Positions 1 through 4,540 of a DNA stretch of 5,632 nucleotides are shown here, piece after piece (the first letter of the stretch is position 1; the number at the start of each line of letters is the position of its first letter). Where the stretch lies: positions 1 to 5,632 of the forward strand of contig JAZONO010000037.1 in the NCBI GenBank assembly GCA_045654545.1, written 5' to 3'. Below the pieces are notes generated by a model. The model ran no database searches and had not been told where the DNA came from. It saw only the letters and a list, made by a program, of their open reading frames with translations. Source of the DNA: SIG588 sp045654545. Its GTDB lineage: Bacteria > Bacillota > Clostridia > Oscillospirales > Acutalibacteraceae. Both the position numbers and the translations under genes were made by a program.

Positions 1-225
1 TCCCTCACACAATATTTCCGTAAACTTATCTAACATATTTTATCACTATTTAGCGGATAAATCAAGTTTACACATATGGCTTGAATACACAACCGTGGAT
101 GGGTTAAAAATAATTCTTGAAGAATTTTGAGTTGGAATGACAAATCTGATTGTAACATACTGTATTATATCTTAGCGATAAGTTTTAGTTTCGATTTTTA
201 ATCTTATATGAAAAGAGGTGAAGTC
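1..225. other. AT-rich leader upstream of the SHOCT-like gene, with inverted repeats
   Basis: No gene is visible here. Two symmetrical elements stand out. GTAAACTT (20-27) is matched by its reverse complement AAGTTTAC (64-71). A near-palindrome AATTCTT-G-AAGAATT lies at 112-126. Both are in the expected place for operators or recombinase-binding sites of the downstream gene pair, but AT-rich DNA makes such palindromes more common, so the role is only a guess. TATTAT at 163-168 could be a -10 box, but no well-spaced -35 accompanies it, so I do not call a promoter. Confidence 0.35.
214..220 (+). promoter_or_regulatory. Ribosome binding site selecting the GTG start at 226
   Basis: AGAGGTG lies 5 bases before GTG 226. 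The in-frame ATG at 208 has only T/A-rich sequence in front of it and would place this Shine-Dalgarno sequence inside the coding region. The site therefore argues for the GTG start. Confidence 0.6.
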
Positions 226-402
226 GTGAAGAGAGGTTTGTTAGATGAAGAATGTGAGATTCGTTTATCTGAAGATCTTTGGTTAAATTACTTTAATCGA
301 TATCTTTTTGAAAACGGTACTATAACAGAAAAAGAATATAAGAAAATGGTCGAGAAGATCGCGAATAGAAAAGCAAAGTTCTCTCGCGGCGGAACTATCT
401 AA
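226..402 (+). CDS. Small SHOCT-like protein preceding a serine recombinase
   Basis: This is a 58-residue, highly charged, soluble protein with no signal peptide or membrane segment. An in-frame ATG at 208 would give 64 residues, but the Shine-Dalgarno sequence favours GTG 226. The central stretch NRYLFENGTITEKEYKKMVEKI matches the SHOCT pattern, a short helical hairpin with a hydrophobic-x-G-x-ITxxEFxxxK core, at about residues 25-48. SHOCT modules are short oligomerisation or interaction domains often found on mobile-element proteins; the biochemical role is not established here. The gene sits 117 bases upstream of the recombinase on the same strand. It shares the recombinase's AT-rich composition, so it probably belongs to the same element. 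It could be a small accessory or directionality factor, but nothing in the sequence proves that. Confidence 0.6.
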   Translation: MKRGLLDEECEIRLSEDLWLNYFNRYLFENGTITEKEYKKMVEKIANRKAKFSRGGTI

Positions 403-419
403 TAATATATTGACGGAAA

Positions 420-510
420 CTTTTACAAAGTTCGACTTCGGTATTGCTTTTTCGCGTCGTTTGCGATATAATCAATATATAGATAATGATATAACGAACT
501 TTTGTGAAAG
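420..510 (+). repeat. Imperfect inverted repeat flanking the recombinase promoter
   Basis: The left arm CTTTTACAAAGTTCG (420-434) is almost the reverse complement of the right arm CGAACTTTTGTGAAAG (495-510), with one extra base and one mismatch. The right arm runs into the recombinase Shine-Dalgarno sequence (509-515). The arms enclose the candidate promoter at 444-472. In RNA read through from the upstream gene the arms could pair and mask the ribosome binding site; RNA starting at the internal promoter would carry only the right arm. Alternatively it is an operator or recombinase site. Confidence 0.5.
444..472 (+). promoter_or_regulatory. Candidate sigma-A promoter of the recombinase gene
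   Basis: A perfect -10 box TATAAT (467-472) stands 17 bases after a weak -35 box TTGCTT (444-449). Transcription would start near 480, about 40 bases before the recombinase ATG. The -35 matches consensus at only three of six positions, which suggests a weak or activated promoter. Confidence 0.5.
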
Positions 511-519
511 GAAGGAATT

Positions 520-2190
520 ATGGATATATTAAGCATTCGTACGATGTTGCGTACTAAATCGATATATGATATACCCCTTAGAGTAACTTACTATGCCCGT
601 GTTTCTTCGGATACGGACGAGCAGTTAAACTCACTTGACAACCAGATTGCTTACTACGAGAACTTCATTAAGAAAAACAAAGCTTGGACCTTCGTACCTG
701 GTTACATAGACGAAGGTCTTTCCGGCATTTCTACAAAAAAGAGAAAGCACTTTAACGAAATGATTTCTGATGCTAAAGACGATACGTTTGATCTTATCAT
801 CACGAAAGAAATTTCTCGTTTCGCCCGTAATACATTGGACTCTCTTCAGTATACTAGAGAACTTCTTGGTTTAGGTGTTGGTGTTTTCTTTCAGAACGAT
901 AACATTAATACTCTCGATGAAGATGCCGAGCTTAGACTTACTATCATGTCATCTATAGCACAGGACGAGCTTCGTAAACTCTCATCCCGTGTAAAGTTCG
1001 GCCACCAGCAAGCTATCAAATCCGGTGTTGTTCTTGGTAACAGTCGTATATTCGGATATCAGAAAGACGGCAAACGTCTTGTTATTGATGAGAGTCAGGC
1101 GCCTATGGTTCGTGACTTATTCAGACTTTATGCTACTGGTGAATATAGCATGAAGCAACTTGAGAAGCTATTCTATGAGCAGGGCTATCGTAACTATAAC
1201 GGTAACAAAATTGCTCATACCACGATGTCAGGCATTATCTCTAACCCTAAGTACAAGGGCTACTATGTAGGTAATAAAGTGCGTATCGTGGATATGTTCA
1301 CTAAGAAGCAGAAATTCCTACCCCCAGAAGAATGGGTTATGTTTAAGGATGAGACCGGCGAAGTCGTTCCTGCTCTTGTATCCGAAGAACTGTGGGATAA
1401 GGCTAACGAAGTATTACGTCGCAGAAGCGATGATGTTAAGAACCGTCAAGGCGTTTGTAACCACGCTAACCTACTGACCGGTAAACTGTTCTGTTCTCAT
1501 TGCGGTGCTGCTTACTATCGTAGAGAATCTAAAAGCAAGGATGGTACCGTTAATTCCAAATGGGTATGTTCCAACAAGATCAATAACGGTGCTGATGCTT
1601 GTCCCTCTTTTCCTATATATGAGGACGAAATCAAACCTATCTTATTTAAGGTGTTCAGCGAGACCAAGGTAGACGTCGAGGCATTGCTTGAGACTTATAC
1701 AGAGATGTTCAAGTCTTTAGAAAACGATGATGAAACATCCAAGCAGATAGCCGAACAGAAACGAATCATAGAACTTGGTGAGCAAAAGAAAAACAAGCTG
1801 CTTGAGCTTGTGACGTTCGGTTCTATTACTAATGCAAATTTTAAGTCAATGACTGACAATTGCGACCGAGAAATTGATGAAGCACGAAAAGCTCTTGCAG
1901 AGCTTGAAGAACAGCTTTTCACTCAGGAAGAATATCAGAAGCATATGCGTGAAGTCAGATCTCGTTTGGAAGCGGCGATCAGAGATGCAAGTACGGGTAT
2001 GATTAGTAACGAGTTTGTGGCTCAGTACATTGATAAGATCTTTGTTACAATGGAAGAAGACGACCTTGCAAGGCTTGAAATCAAGATATTTACAGGCAAA
2101 AGCACGGAGAAATGGCTCCAGAAATTAAGAGGTCGAACGGGTCACACGTTGAAGAAGATGATCGAGCAGTACGAAAACAACCTGAAATAA
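520..2190 (+). CDS. Large serine recombinase (site-specific integrase/transposase family)
   Basis: This 556-residue protein catalyses DNA strand exchange through a serine-DNA link. The N-terminal resolvase domain (about 20-165) carries the ARVSS motif, with R27 and the predicted nucleophile S29. It also has the SRFARN motif, with catalytic-type R100 and R103. The 'Recombinase' DNA-binding domain spans about 176-285. A zinc ribbon follows, with C325-x2-C328 and C350-x10-C361. A charged, predicted coiled coil of about 395-475 is the usual synapsis-control arm. All key residues and the full domain order are present, and the length is normal for the TndX/TnpX/phiC31-type family, so the enzyme looks intact. 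The ATG at 520 follows AGGAAGG (509-515) at 4 bases. It is more AT-rich than the genes to the right, which suggests transfer. Its position beside a likely element end suggests that it integrates and excises the element. Whether that element is a phage, an ICE or a transposon cannot be decided from this window. Confidence 0.93.
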   Translation: MDILSIRTMLRTKSIYDIPLRVTYYARVSSDTDEQLNSLDNQIAYYENFIKKNKAWTFVPGYIDEGLSGISTKKRKHFNEMISDAKDDTFDLIITKEISRFARNTLDSLQYTRELLGLGVGVFFQNDNINTLDEDAELRLTIMSSIAQDELRKLSSRVKFGHQQAIKSGVVLGNSRIFGYQKDGKRLVIDESQAPMVRDLFRLYATGEYSMKQLEKLFYEQGYRNYNGNKIAHTTMSGIISNPKYKGYYVGNKVRIVDMFTKKQKFLPPEEWVMFKDETGEVVPALVSEELWDKANEVLRRRSDDVKNRQGVCNHANLLTGKLFCSHCGAAYYRRESKSKDGTVNSKWVCSNKINNGADACPSFPIYEDEIKPILFKVFSETKVDVEALLETYTEMFKSLENDDETSKQIAEQKRIIELGEQKKNKLLELVTFGSITNANFKSMTDNCDREIDEARKALAELEEQLFTQEEYQKHMREVRSRLEAAIRDASTGMISNEFVAQYIDKIFVTMEEDDLARLEIKIFTGKSTEKWLQKLRGRTGHTLKKMIEQYENNLK

Positions 2191-2204
2191 GTTTGTTTTT
2201 GTGC

Positions 2205-2245
2205 AAAGCGGTTGGGGGAAATCTCCCCAACCGCTTTCCTTTTTA
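2205..2245 (+). terminator. Intrinsic terminator of the recombinase gene
   Basis: AAAGCGGTTGGGG (2205-2217) pairs perfectly with CCCCAACCGCTTT (2225-2237) around a 7-base loop. The 13-bp stem is followed by CCTTTTTAG. It starts 14 bases after the recombinase stop codon. Confidence 0.92.
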
Positions 2246-2283
2246 GTATTTCAAATTTTTCCGAAAAAATCGTGTATGACTAC

Positions 2284-2311
2284 TTGACAAACGGGAAAAA
2301 TGTGATATAAT
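2284..2311 (+). promoter_or_regulatory. Consensus promoter of tRNA-Gln
   Basis: A perfect -35 TTGACA (2284-2289) and a perfect -10 TATAAT (2306-2311) are 16 bases apart. The -10 ends 16 bases before the mature tRNA 5' end, so the leader is only about ten bases. This is typical of a strong stable-RNA promoter. Confidence 0.9.
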
Positions 2312-2327
2312 CACTTATGCTAAATAT

Positions 2328-2401
2328 TGCGGAATGGTGTAATGGTAGCACTACAGTCTCTGAATCTGTCTGTTGGGGTTCGAGTCCCTGTTCCGCAGCC
2401 A
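2328..2401 (+). tRNA. tRNA-Gln (anticodon CUG), CCA encoded
   Basis: The RNA is 74 bases including the encoded CCA. The acceptor stem TGCGGAA (2328-2334) pairs with TTCCGCA (2391-2397), followed by discriminator G and CCA. The D arm contains the GG-T-AG core. The anticodon loop CTCTGAA (2358-2364) presents CTG at 2360-2362, reading CAG codons. The anticodon stem ACAGT/TCTGT has a U-U at its loop-proximal pair. The T arm (2374-2390) has loop TTCGAGT and two G-U pairs at the base of its stem, so it is slightly weak. The variable region is 4 bases. It has its own promoter and terminator, so it is a single-gene unit. The CUG isoacceptor is usually secondary to UUG in Firmicutes, so this copy may be a host minor isoacceptor or one carried by the neighbouring element. 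Confidence 0.95.
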
Positions 2402-2441
2402 AAATCAAAAGACCACCCTTGCGGTGGTCTTTTGATTTTTT
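2402..2441 (+). terminator. Long bidirectional terminator hairpin after tRNA-Gln
   Basis: AAATCAAAAGACCACC (2402-2417) pairs perfectly with GGTGGTCTTTTGATTT (2423-2438) around loop CTTGC, followed by a run of T. The A-rich left arm makes it a terminator on the minus strand too. The arms are themselves flanked by inverted T-arm copies (TTCGAGTCCCTG at 2379-2390 and CAGGGACTCGAA at 2448-2459). Confidence 0.93.
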
Positions 2442-2461
2442 CTGCTCCAGGGACTCGAACC

Positions 2462-2527
2462 ACGAAAGGGAGCGAAGCCACAGGCGAGCGACAAAGCAAC
2501 AGTCCGGTGGACTGTTGCGCCTTTCGT
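2462..2527. repeat. Nested inverted repeat (cruciform or RNA hairpin)
   Basis: Outer arms ACGAAAGG (2462-2469) and CCTTTCGT (2520-2527) enclose a perfect 10-bp inner stem GCAACAGTCC/GGACTGTTGC (2496-2505/2509-2518) with loop GGT. The left interior (2470-2495) is GC-rich with recurring GAGCGA/GCGAGCGAC motifs that recur at 2533-2552. There is no T-tract, so it is not a simple terminator. Confidence 0.75.
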
Positions 2528-2573
2528 CCAAACGAGCGACAGCGAGTGCGAACGACTACGATATGCTCTCCAC

Positions 2574-2600
2574 CACAAAAGGATCGCTCTTTTGTGTTTC
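2574..2600. terminator. Terminator-like hairpin within the repeat region
   Basis: CACAAAAG (2574-2581) pairs with CTTTTGTG (2589-2596) over a 7-base loop. It is AT-rich and lacks a long T-tract on either side, so termination would be weak. On the minus strand it directly follows a T-arm fragment (2618-2607), as a tRNA terminator would. Confidence 0.45.
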
Positions 2601-2701
2601 CTACTACAGGGACTCGAAACGAACTCCAAGGGTGAGCGGTCACCGACCGCGAAAAACGTCGTTTCCACGGGGCGTCGGCAAGCGCCGCTCCCTACAAGCC
2701 C

Positions 2702-2730
2702 TTGTCTTTTCTTCCCACCTATGCTACAAT
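2702..2730 (+). promoter_or_regulatory. Promoter of the GNAT gene (extended -10)
   Basis: The -35 TTGTCT (2702-2707) and -10 TACAAT (2725-2730) are 17 bases apart, with TGC directly before the -10 (extended -10). Transcription would begin near 2737, 26 bases before the ATG. The promoter starts just where the hairpin-rich repeat region ends. Confidence 0.75.
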
Positions 2731-2762
2731 ACCATCAAACACATTCCCCCGTGAGGTGCATC

Positions 2763-3257
2763 ATGTCTGCTTTCGATGAAGTGTTTGCCATTATGCAAGC
2801 GAGTTTTCCCACCGATGAATACCGCCCGTATGACGAGCAAAAAGCATTACTCCAACATCCGCGTTACCGTCTGGTCACCCTGACCGAGGAGGGGCGCGTG
2901 ATCGCCTTTGCGGCGACCTACTCTTTCCCCACCTTTTTGTTTGTGGAACATCTGGCGGTGGCACCAACCCACCGCAACCGCGGACTCGGTGCACAACTGC
3001 TCGCCCAACTGAAACAGGAAACCGACCGCCGCCTGTGCCTGGAAGTGGAGTTGCCCGAAGACGCCCTTTCGCGGCGGCGCATCGGCTTTTATGAACGAAA
3101 CGGCTTCACCTTGAACGACTATCCCTACACCCAGCCTCCCATTTCAAAGGGGCGGCACCCCGTGCCGCTGCGCTTGATGTCCACGGGCGGCGCCCTCACC
3201 GAAGCGACATTCGAAACGATTCGCGACACGCTGTATCGCGAGGTGTATCACGTATGA
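2763..3257 (+). CDS. GNAT-family N-acetyltransferase
   Basis: This 164-residue cytosolic enzyme is predicted to transfer an acetyl group from acetyl-CoA to an amine; the substrate is unknown. The central strand and acetyl-CoA loop HLAVAPTHRNRGLG (63-76) hold the R-x-x-G-x-G pyrophosphate-binding motif at R71-G76. The C-terminal signature FYERNGF (109-115) is the usual GNAT motif B with the conserved tyrosine Y110. The length is typical of a single-domain GNAT. The reading frame is open further upstream to 2592, but that part runs through the non-coding repeats. I choose ATG 2763 because GAGGTG (2753-2758) sits 4 bases before it and the promoter at 2702-2730 fits a short leader. It is a single-gene unit converging on the minus-strand membrane gene, with a terminator between them. 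It is more GC-rich than the recombinase block. The RRRIGFYERNGF arrangement is common in small-molecule or peptide-amine acetylases, which does not fix the substrate. Confidence 0.88.
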   Translation: MSAFDEVFAIMQASFPTDEYRPYDEQKALLQHPRYRLVTLTEEGRVIAFAATYSFPTFLFVEHLAVAPTHRNRGLGAQLLAQLKQETDRRLCLEVELPEDALSRRRIGFYERNGFTLNDYPYTQPPISKGRHPVPLRLMSTGGALTEATFETIRDTLYREVYHV

Positions 3258-3290
3258 AAAAGATCCCCACTGGCGGTGGGGACCTTTTTT
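3257..3290 (+). terminator. Terminator after the GNAT gene
   Basis: CCCCAC (3265-3270) pairs with GTGGGG (3276-3281) around TGGCG. The stem extends through T-A, one A-C mismatch, G-C and an A-run/T-run pairing (3257-3262 with 3284-3289). It ends in six T and overlaps the last base of the GNAT stop codon. The A-run on the left means it can also stop transcription arriving from the convergent membrane gene. Confidence 0.88.
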
Positions 3291-3345
3291 GTGAATGGCG
3301 TATGAATTTATGCTTGCTTCACAATGCACACTTCTTAAACAGCAG

Positions 3346-4014
3346 TTACACACCTTTTGCTTTGTGCGGTTGCGGCACAAAGCAGAGCATCAGAATCATC
3401 AAATAATACGGTAGGTCGAGCAACGCTTCGCCCAACACGTTTTTCGAAAACTCGAAGATCACCGCGAGAGGATACTGATGCATCTCAACGGCAATCACGC
3501 ATTTGACGATCTCGAACGCCACCGTGACGGGCAGGCACGCGAGCAACAGCCACATACAATAGAGCGGATACCGCCGCCCGATACGGCTTTGCGGATGGCC
3601 GAGTTTCCCTGCGAGCAGCACCCCCAAAAACATGGCAAACAGCACCGATTCCAGTGCCGATTCCACCGCGCTGAGCGTTTCGCTCACAGCAGGGCGCCCA
3701 CCCACCAACACCGTAGTGGACAACATCGCTGTGTACAGTTTCACACCCAGCAACACAAAATCCGGCATCAGCAGATATATGTACGGCACACGGGCGGCAA
3801 TGAGGATCACCATGGTCACATACACCGCCACGCAGAGGATGTCCAAAACCCCAAGCGAAAGCGCAAATTGTAACGTTCCGTTTCCGCTCACCGCCACACT
3901 GCTTGCCAGAACCTTTTCCGCCGCCAAAAACGCAAACATCCACAACGTCCACAGCCATAAACGACGTTGGCTGACGGGGTTGTGATACAGGTCGGTCAAT
4001 CTTGAACGGATCAT
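3346..4014 (-). CDS. Multi-pass membrane protein of unknown function
   Basis: I do not recognise the family of this 222-residue protein. Hydrophobic segments are visible at about residues 20-37, 50-76, 78-103, 118-137, 148-176 and 195-213, so five or six membrane helices are likely. The N-terminus is basic (MIRSRLTDLYHNPVSQRR), and basic loops such as RIGRRYP at about 144-149 fit cytoplasmic positions. The C-terminus ends in a short basic tail. There is no signal peptide, no soluble catalytic domain and no obvious transporter motif. The ATG at 4014 is preceded by AAGGAAGG (4031-4024) at 9 bases, and this ribosome site overlaps the stop codon of the beta-galactosidase relic upstream. The gene is thus the last of a minus-strand unit read from the promoter at 4454-4426. 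The intact frame and strong ribosome site suggest that it is functional even though its upstream neighbour is a relic. Confidence 0.8.
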   Translation of the reverse strand: MIRSRLTDLYHNPVSQRRLWLWTLWMFAFLAAEKVLASSVAVSGNGTLQFALSLGVLDILCVAVYVTMVILIAARVPYIYLLMPDFVLLGVKLYTAMLSTTVLVGGRPAVSETLSAVESALESVLFAMFLGVLLAGKLGHPQSRIGRRYPLYCMWLLLACLPVTVAFEIVKCVIAVEMHQYPLAVIFEFSKNVLGEALLDLPYYLMILMLCFVPQPHKAKGV

Positions 4015-4029
4015 ACAGTCAATCCTTCC

Positions 4030-4263
4030 TTATCGCAGATAGAACGTAAAGGTAAACGGCTCTTTTCCCGGGCGGCACTGCCCCAACAGCGCCGGGCCGC
4101 AACTGTGCGAACCGATACCCGACACCTTGTAGTCCACGCGCAGGTTGGTGTACCCTTTCTTTTTGAGTTCATCCCAATGCCCTGCCGCCGTGAGTGCCGC
4201 CGCGGTGTATTCCGACACGTCGAATTCAAACCGCTTGCCATCACCGCACGCCGCAATTTGGCT
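4030..4263 (-). pseudogene. C-terminal relic of a LacZ-type (GH2) beta-galactosidase
   Basis: About 77 codons remain of an enzyme normally near 1000 residues. The translation contains FDVSEYTA, then DELKKKGYTNLRVDYKVSG, then GIGSHSCGPALL, and ends FTFTFYLR. This matches the very C-terminal beta-sandwich (Bgal small chain / domain 5) of Firmicutes LacZ, in particular the LDYKxSGxGSxSCGPxLL signature and the terminal FTFxFxL strand. The family usually has a tyrosine after the LL-x-x block (LLxxYRL); here it is cysteine (LLGQCRP), a sign of decay. The frame is blocked by TAA at 4266-4264. Everything upstream that would encode the catalytic TIM barrel is absent and replaced by an unrelated one-helix ORF. 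The GTG at 4218 could start a 62-residue protein, but I see no good ribosome site for it. The family call is confident; that it is non-functional is inferred from the missing active site. Confidence 0.75.
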
Positions 4264-4392
4264 TTATCCATACCGATGGCGATACCGACACGCCACGCAC
4301 GCACCATAAAAAAAGATACTGAACGCCGGCACAAACAGAATGACGGCACCGCTGATGAGATACATCGGCAGGCTGTTCAGTTTCTGTAGCAT
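4264..4392 (-). CDS. 42-residue single-helix membrane ORF, possible gene fragment
   Basis: The translation begins MLQKLNSLPMYLISG, continues through a hydrophobic stretch at about residues 10-33 (AVILFVPAFSIFFYGACVA), and ends in a basic tail, CRYRHRYG. A single membrane span with a positive C-terminus is the likely form. GGAAG about 9 bases before the ATG is an acceptable ribosome site, and the consensus promoter at 4454-4426 fires straight into it. It is in the same frame as the beta-galactosidase relic, separated from it by one TAA codon. It may be a real small membrane protein, or the 5' stub of a larger gene joined to the lacZ relic by deletion. I do not recognise the sequence. Confidence 0.45.
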   Translation of the reverse strand: MLQKLNSLPMYLISGAVILFVPAFSIFFYGACVACRYRHRYG

Positions 4393-4425
4393 ATCCGTAT
4401 TCTTCCATTATGTGCATTTTTCAAT

Positions 4426-4454
4426 ATTGTACCACAACTTTCGACCTATTGCAA
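4426..4454 (-). promoter_or_regulatory. Promoter of the minus-strand unit (small ORF, lacZ relic, membrane protein)
   Basis: On the minus strand, -35 TTGCAA (4454-4449) and -10 TACAAT (4431-4426) are exactly 17 bases apart. Transcription would start near 4419, about 26 bases before the ATG at 4392. The unit behind it runs to 3346 without an evident internal terminator. Confidence 0.7.
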
Positions 4455-4475
4455 TCGCTTTTGAGAAATTGGCGA

Positions 4476-4504
4476 TAGACATTTTACAGGCACTATGGAA
4501 TAAT
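4476..4504 (+). promoter_or_regulatory. Candidate promoter of the GH31-like short gene
   Basis: TAGACA (4476-4481) and AATAAT (4499-4504) each match consensus at five of six positions, with a 17-base spacer. The site lies back-to-back with the minus-strand promoter at 4426-4454. The intergenic region therefore holds a divergent promoter pair and could share a regulator, although I see no clear operator. Confidence 0.55.
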
Positions 4505-4540
4505 GAAAGCAACGACGTTACGATGAAAGGAAGATTTCCT

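Larger units (their letters stand above)
2442..2700. repeat. Non-coding hairpin-rich region with tRNA T-arm fragments
   Basis: There is no credible gene in this stretch. It contains two copies of CAGGGACTCGAA (2448-2459 and 2607-2618), each the exact reverse complement of tRNA-Gln positions 2379-2390. Between them lie a nested hairpin (outer arms 2462-2469/2520-2527, inner 10-bp stem 2496-2505/2509-2518) and a second hairpin, CACAAAAG (2574-2581) with CTTTTGTG (2589-2596). After the second T-arm copy comes GCGGTC-ACC-GACCGC (2636-2650). Read on the minus strand, the two units have the order T-arm fragment, a few bases, then a terminator-like hairpin. They mimic the 3' end of a tRNA gene without the rest of the tRNA. 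This could be a tRNA-derived dispersed repeat, debris from recombination between tRNA loci, or a structured RNA. Confidence 0.7.

Noticed and set aside
112..126. LexA/SOS box
   Set aside because: The palindrome does not contain the Firmicutes CGAAC...GTTCG core.
1695..1922. Minus-strand serine-rich frame inside the recombinase
   Set aside because: It is the antisense of the coiled-coil coding region; the serine runs come from complementing glutamate/leucine codons.
2441..2620. Additional minus-strand tRNA genes at the T-arm copies
   Set aside because: Only the T-arm and a few following bases are present. No D arm, anticodon arm or matching 5' acceptor strand is found at the required distance.
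2442..2700. CRISPR array or riboswitch
   Set aside because: There is no regular repeat-spacer spacing and no recognisable aptamer. The two direct repeats are only 12 bases and 159 bases apart.
2317..2754. Overlapping open frames on both strands across the tRNA and the repeat region (including minus-strand frames to 2280-2668)
   Set aside because: They translate the tRNA, its terminator and hairpin repeats. They lack ribosome sites and give low-complexity, frame-ambiguous proteins. They are by-products of stop-poor structured DNA.
2592..2762. N-terminal extension of the GNAT protein to 2592 or 2721
   Set aside because: The extension would translate the repeat region and the promoter. The ribosome site and promoter both point to ATG 2763.
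3478..3985. Plus-strand frames antisense to the membrane protein
   Set aside because: They have a histidine/arginine-rich composition typical of antisense frames, lack ribosome sites, and lie opposite a convincing hydrophobic protein.
4105..4389. Plus-strand frame opposite the lacZ relic and small ORF, and the minus-strand shifted frame 4011-4349
   Set aside because: The LacZ signature is in a different minus-strand frame. These frames have no family resemblance and no ribosome site.
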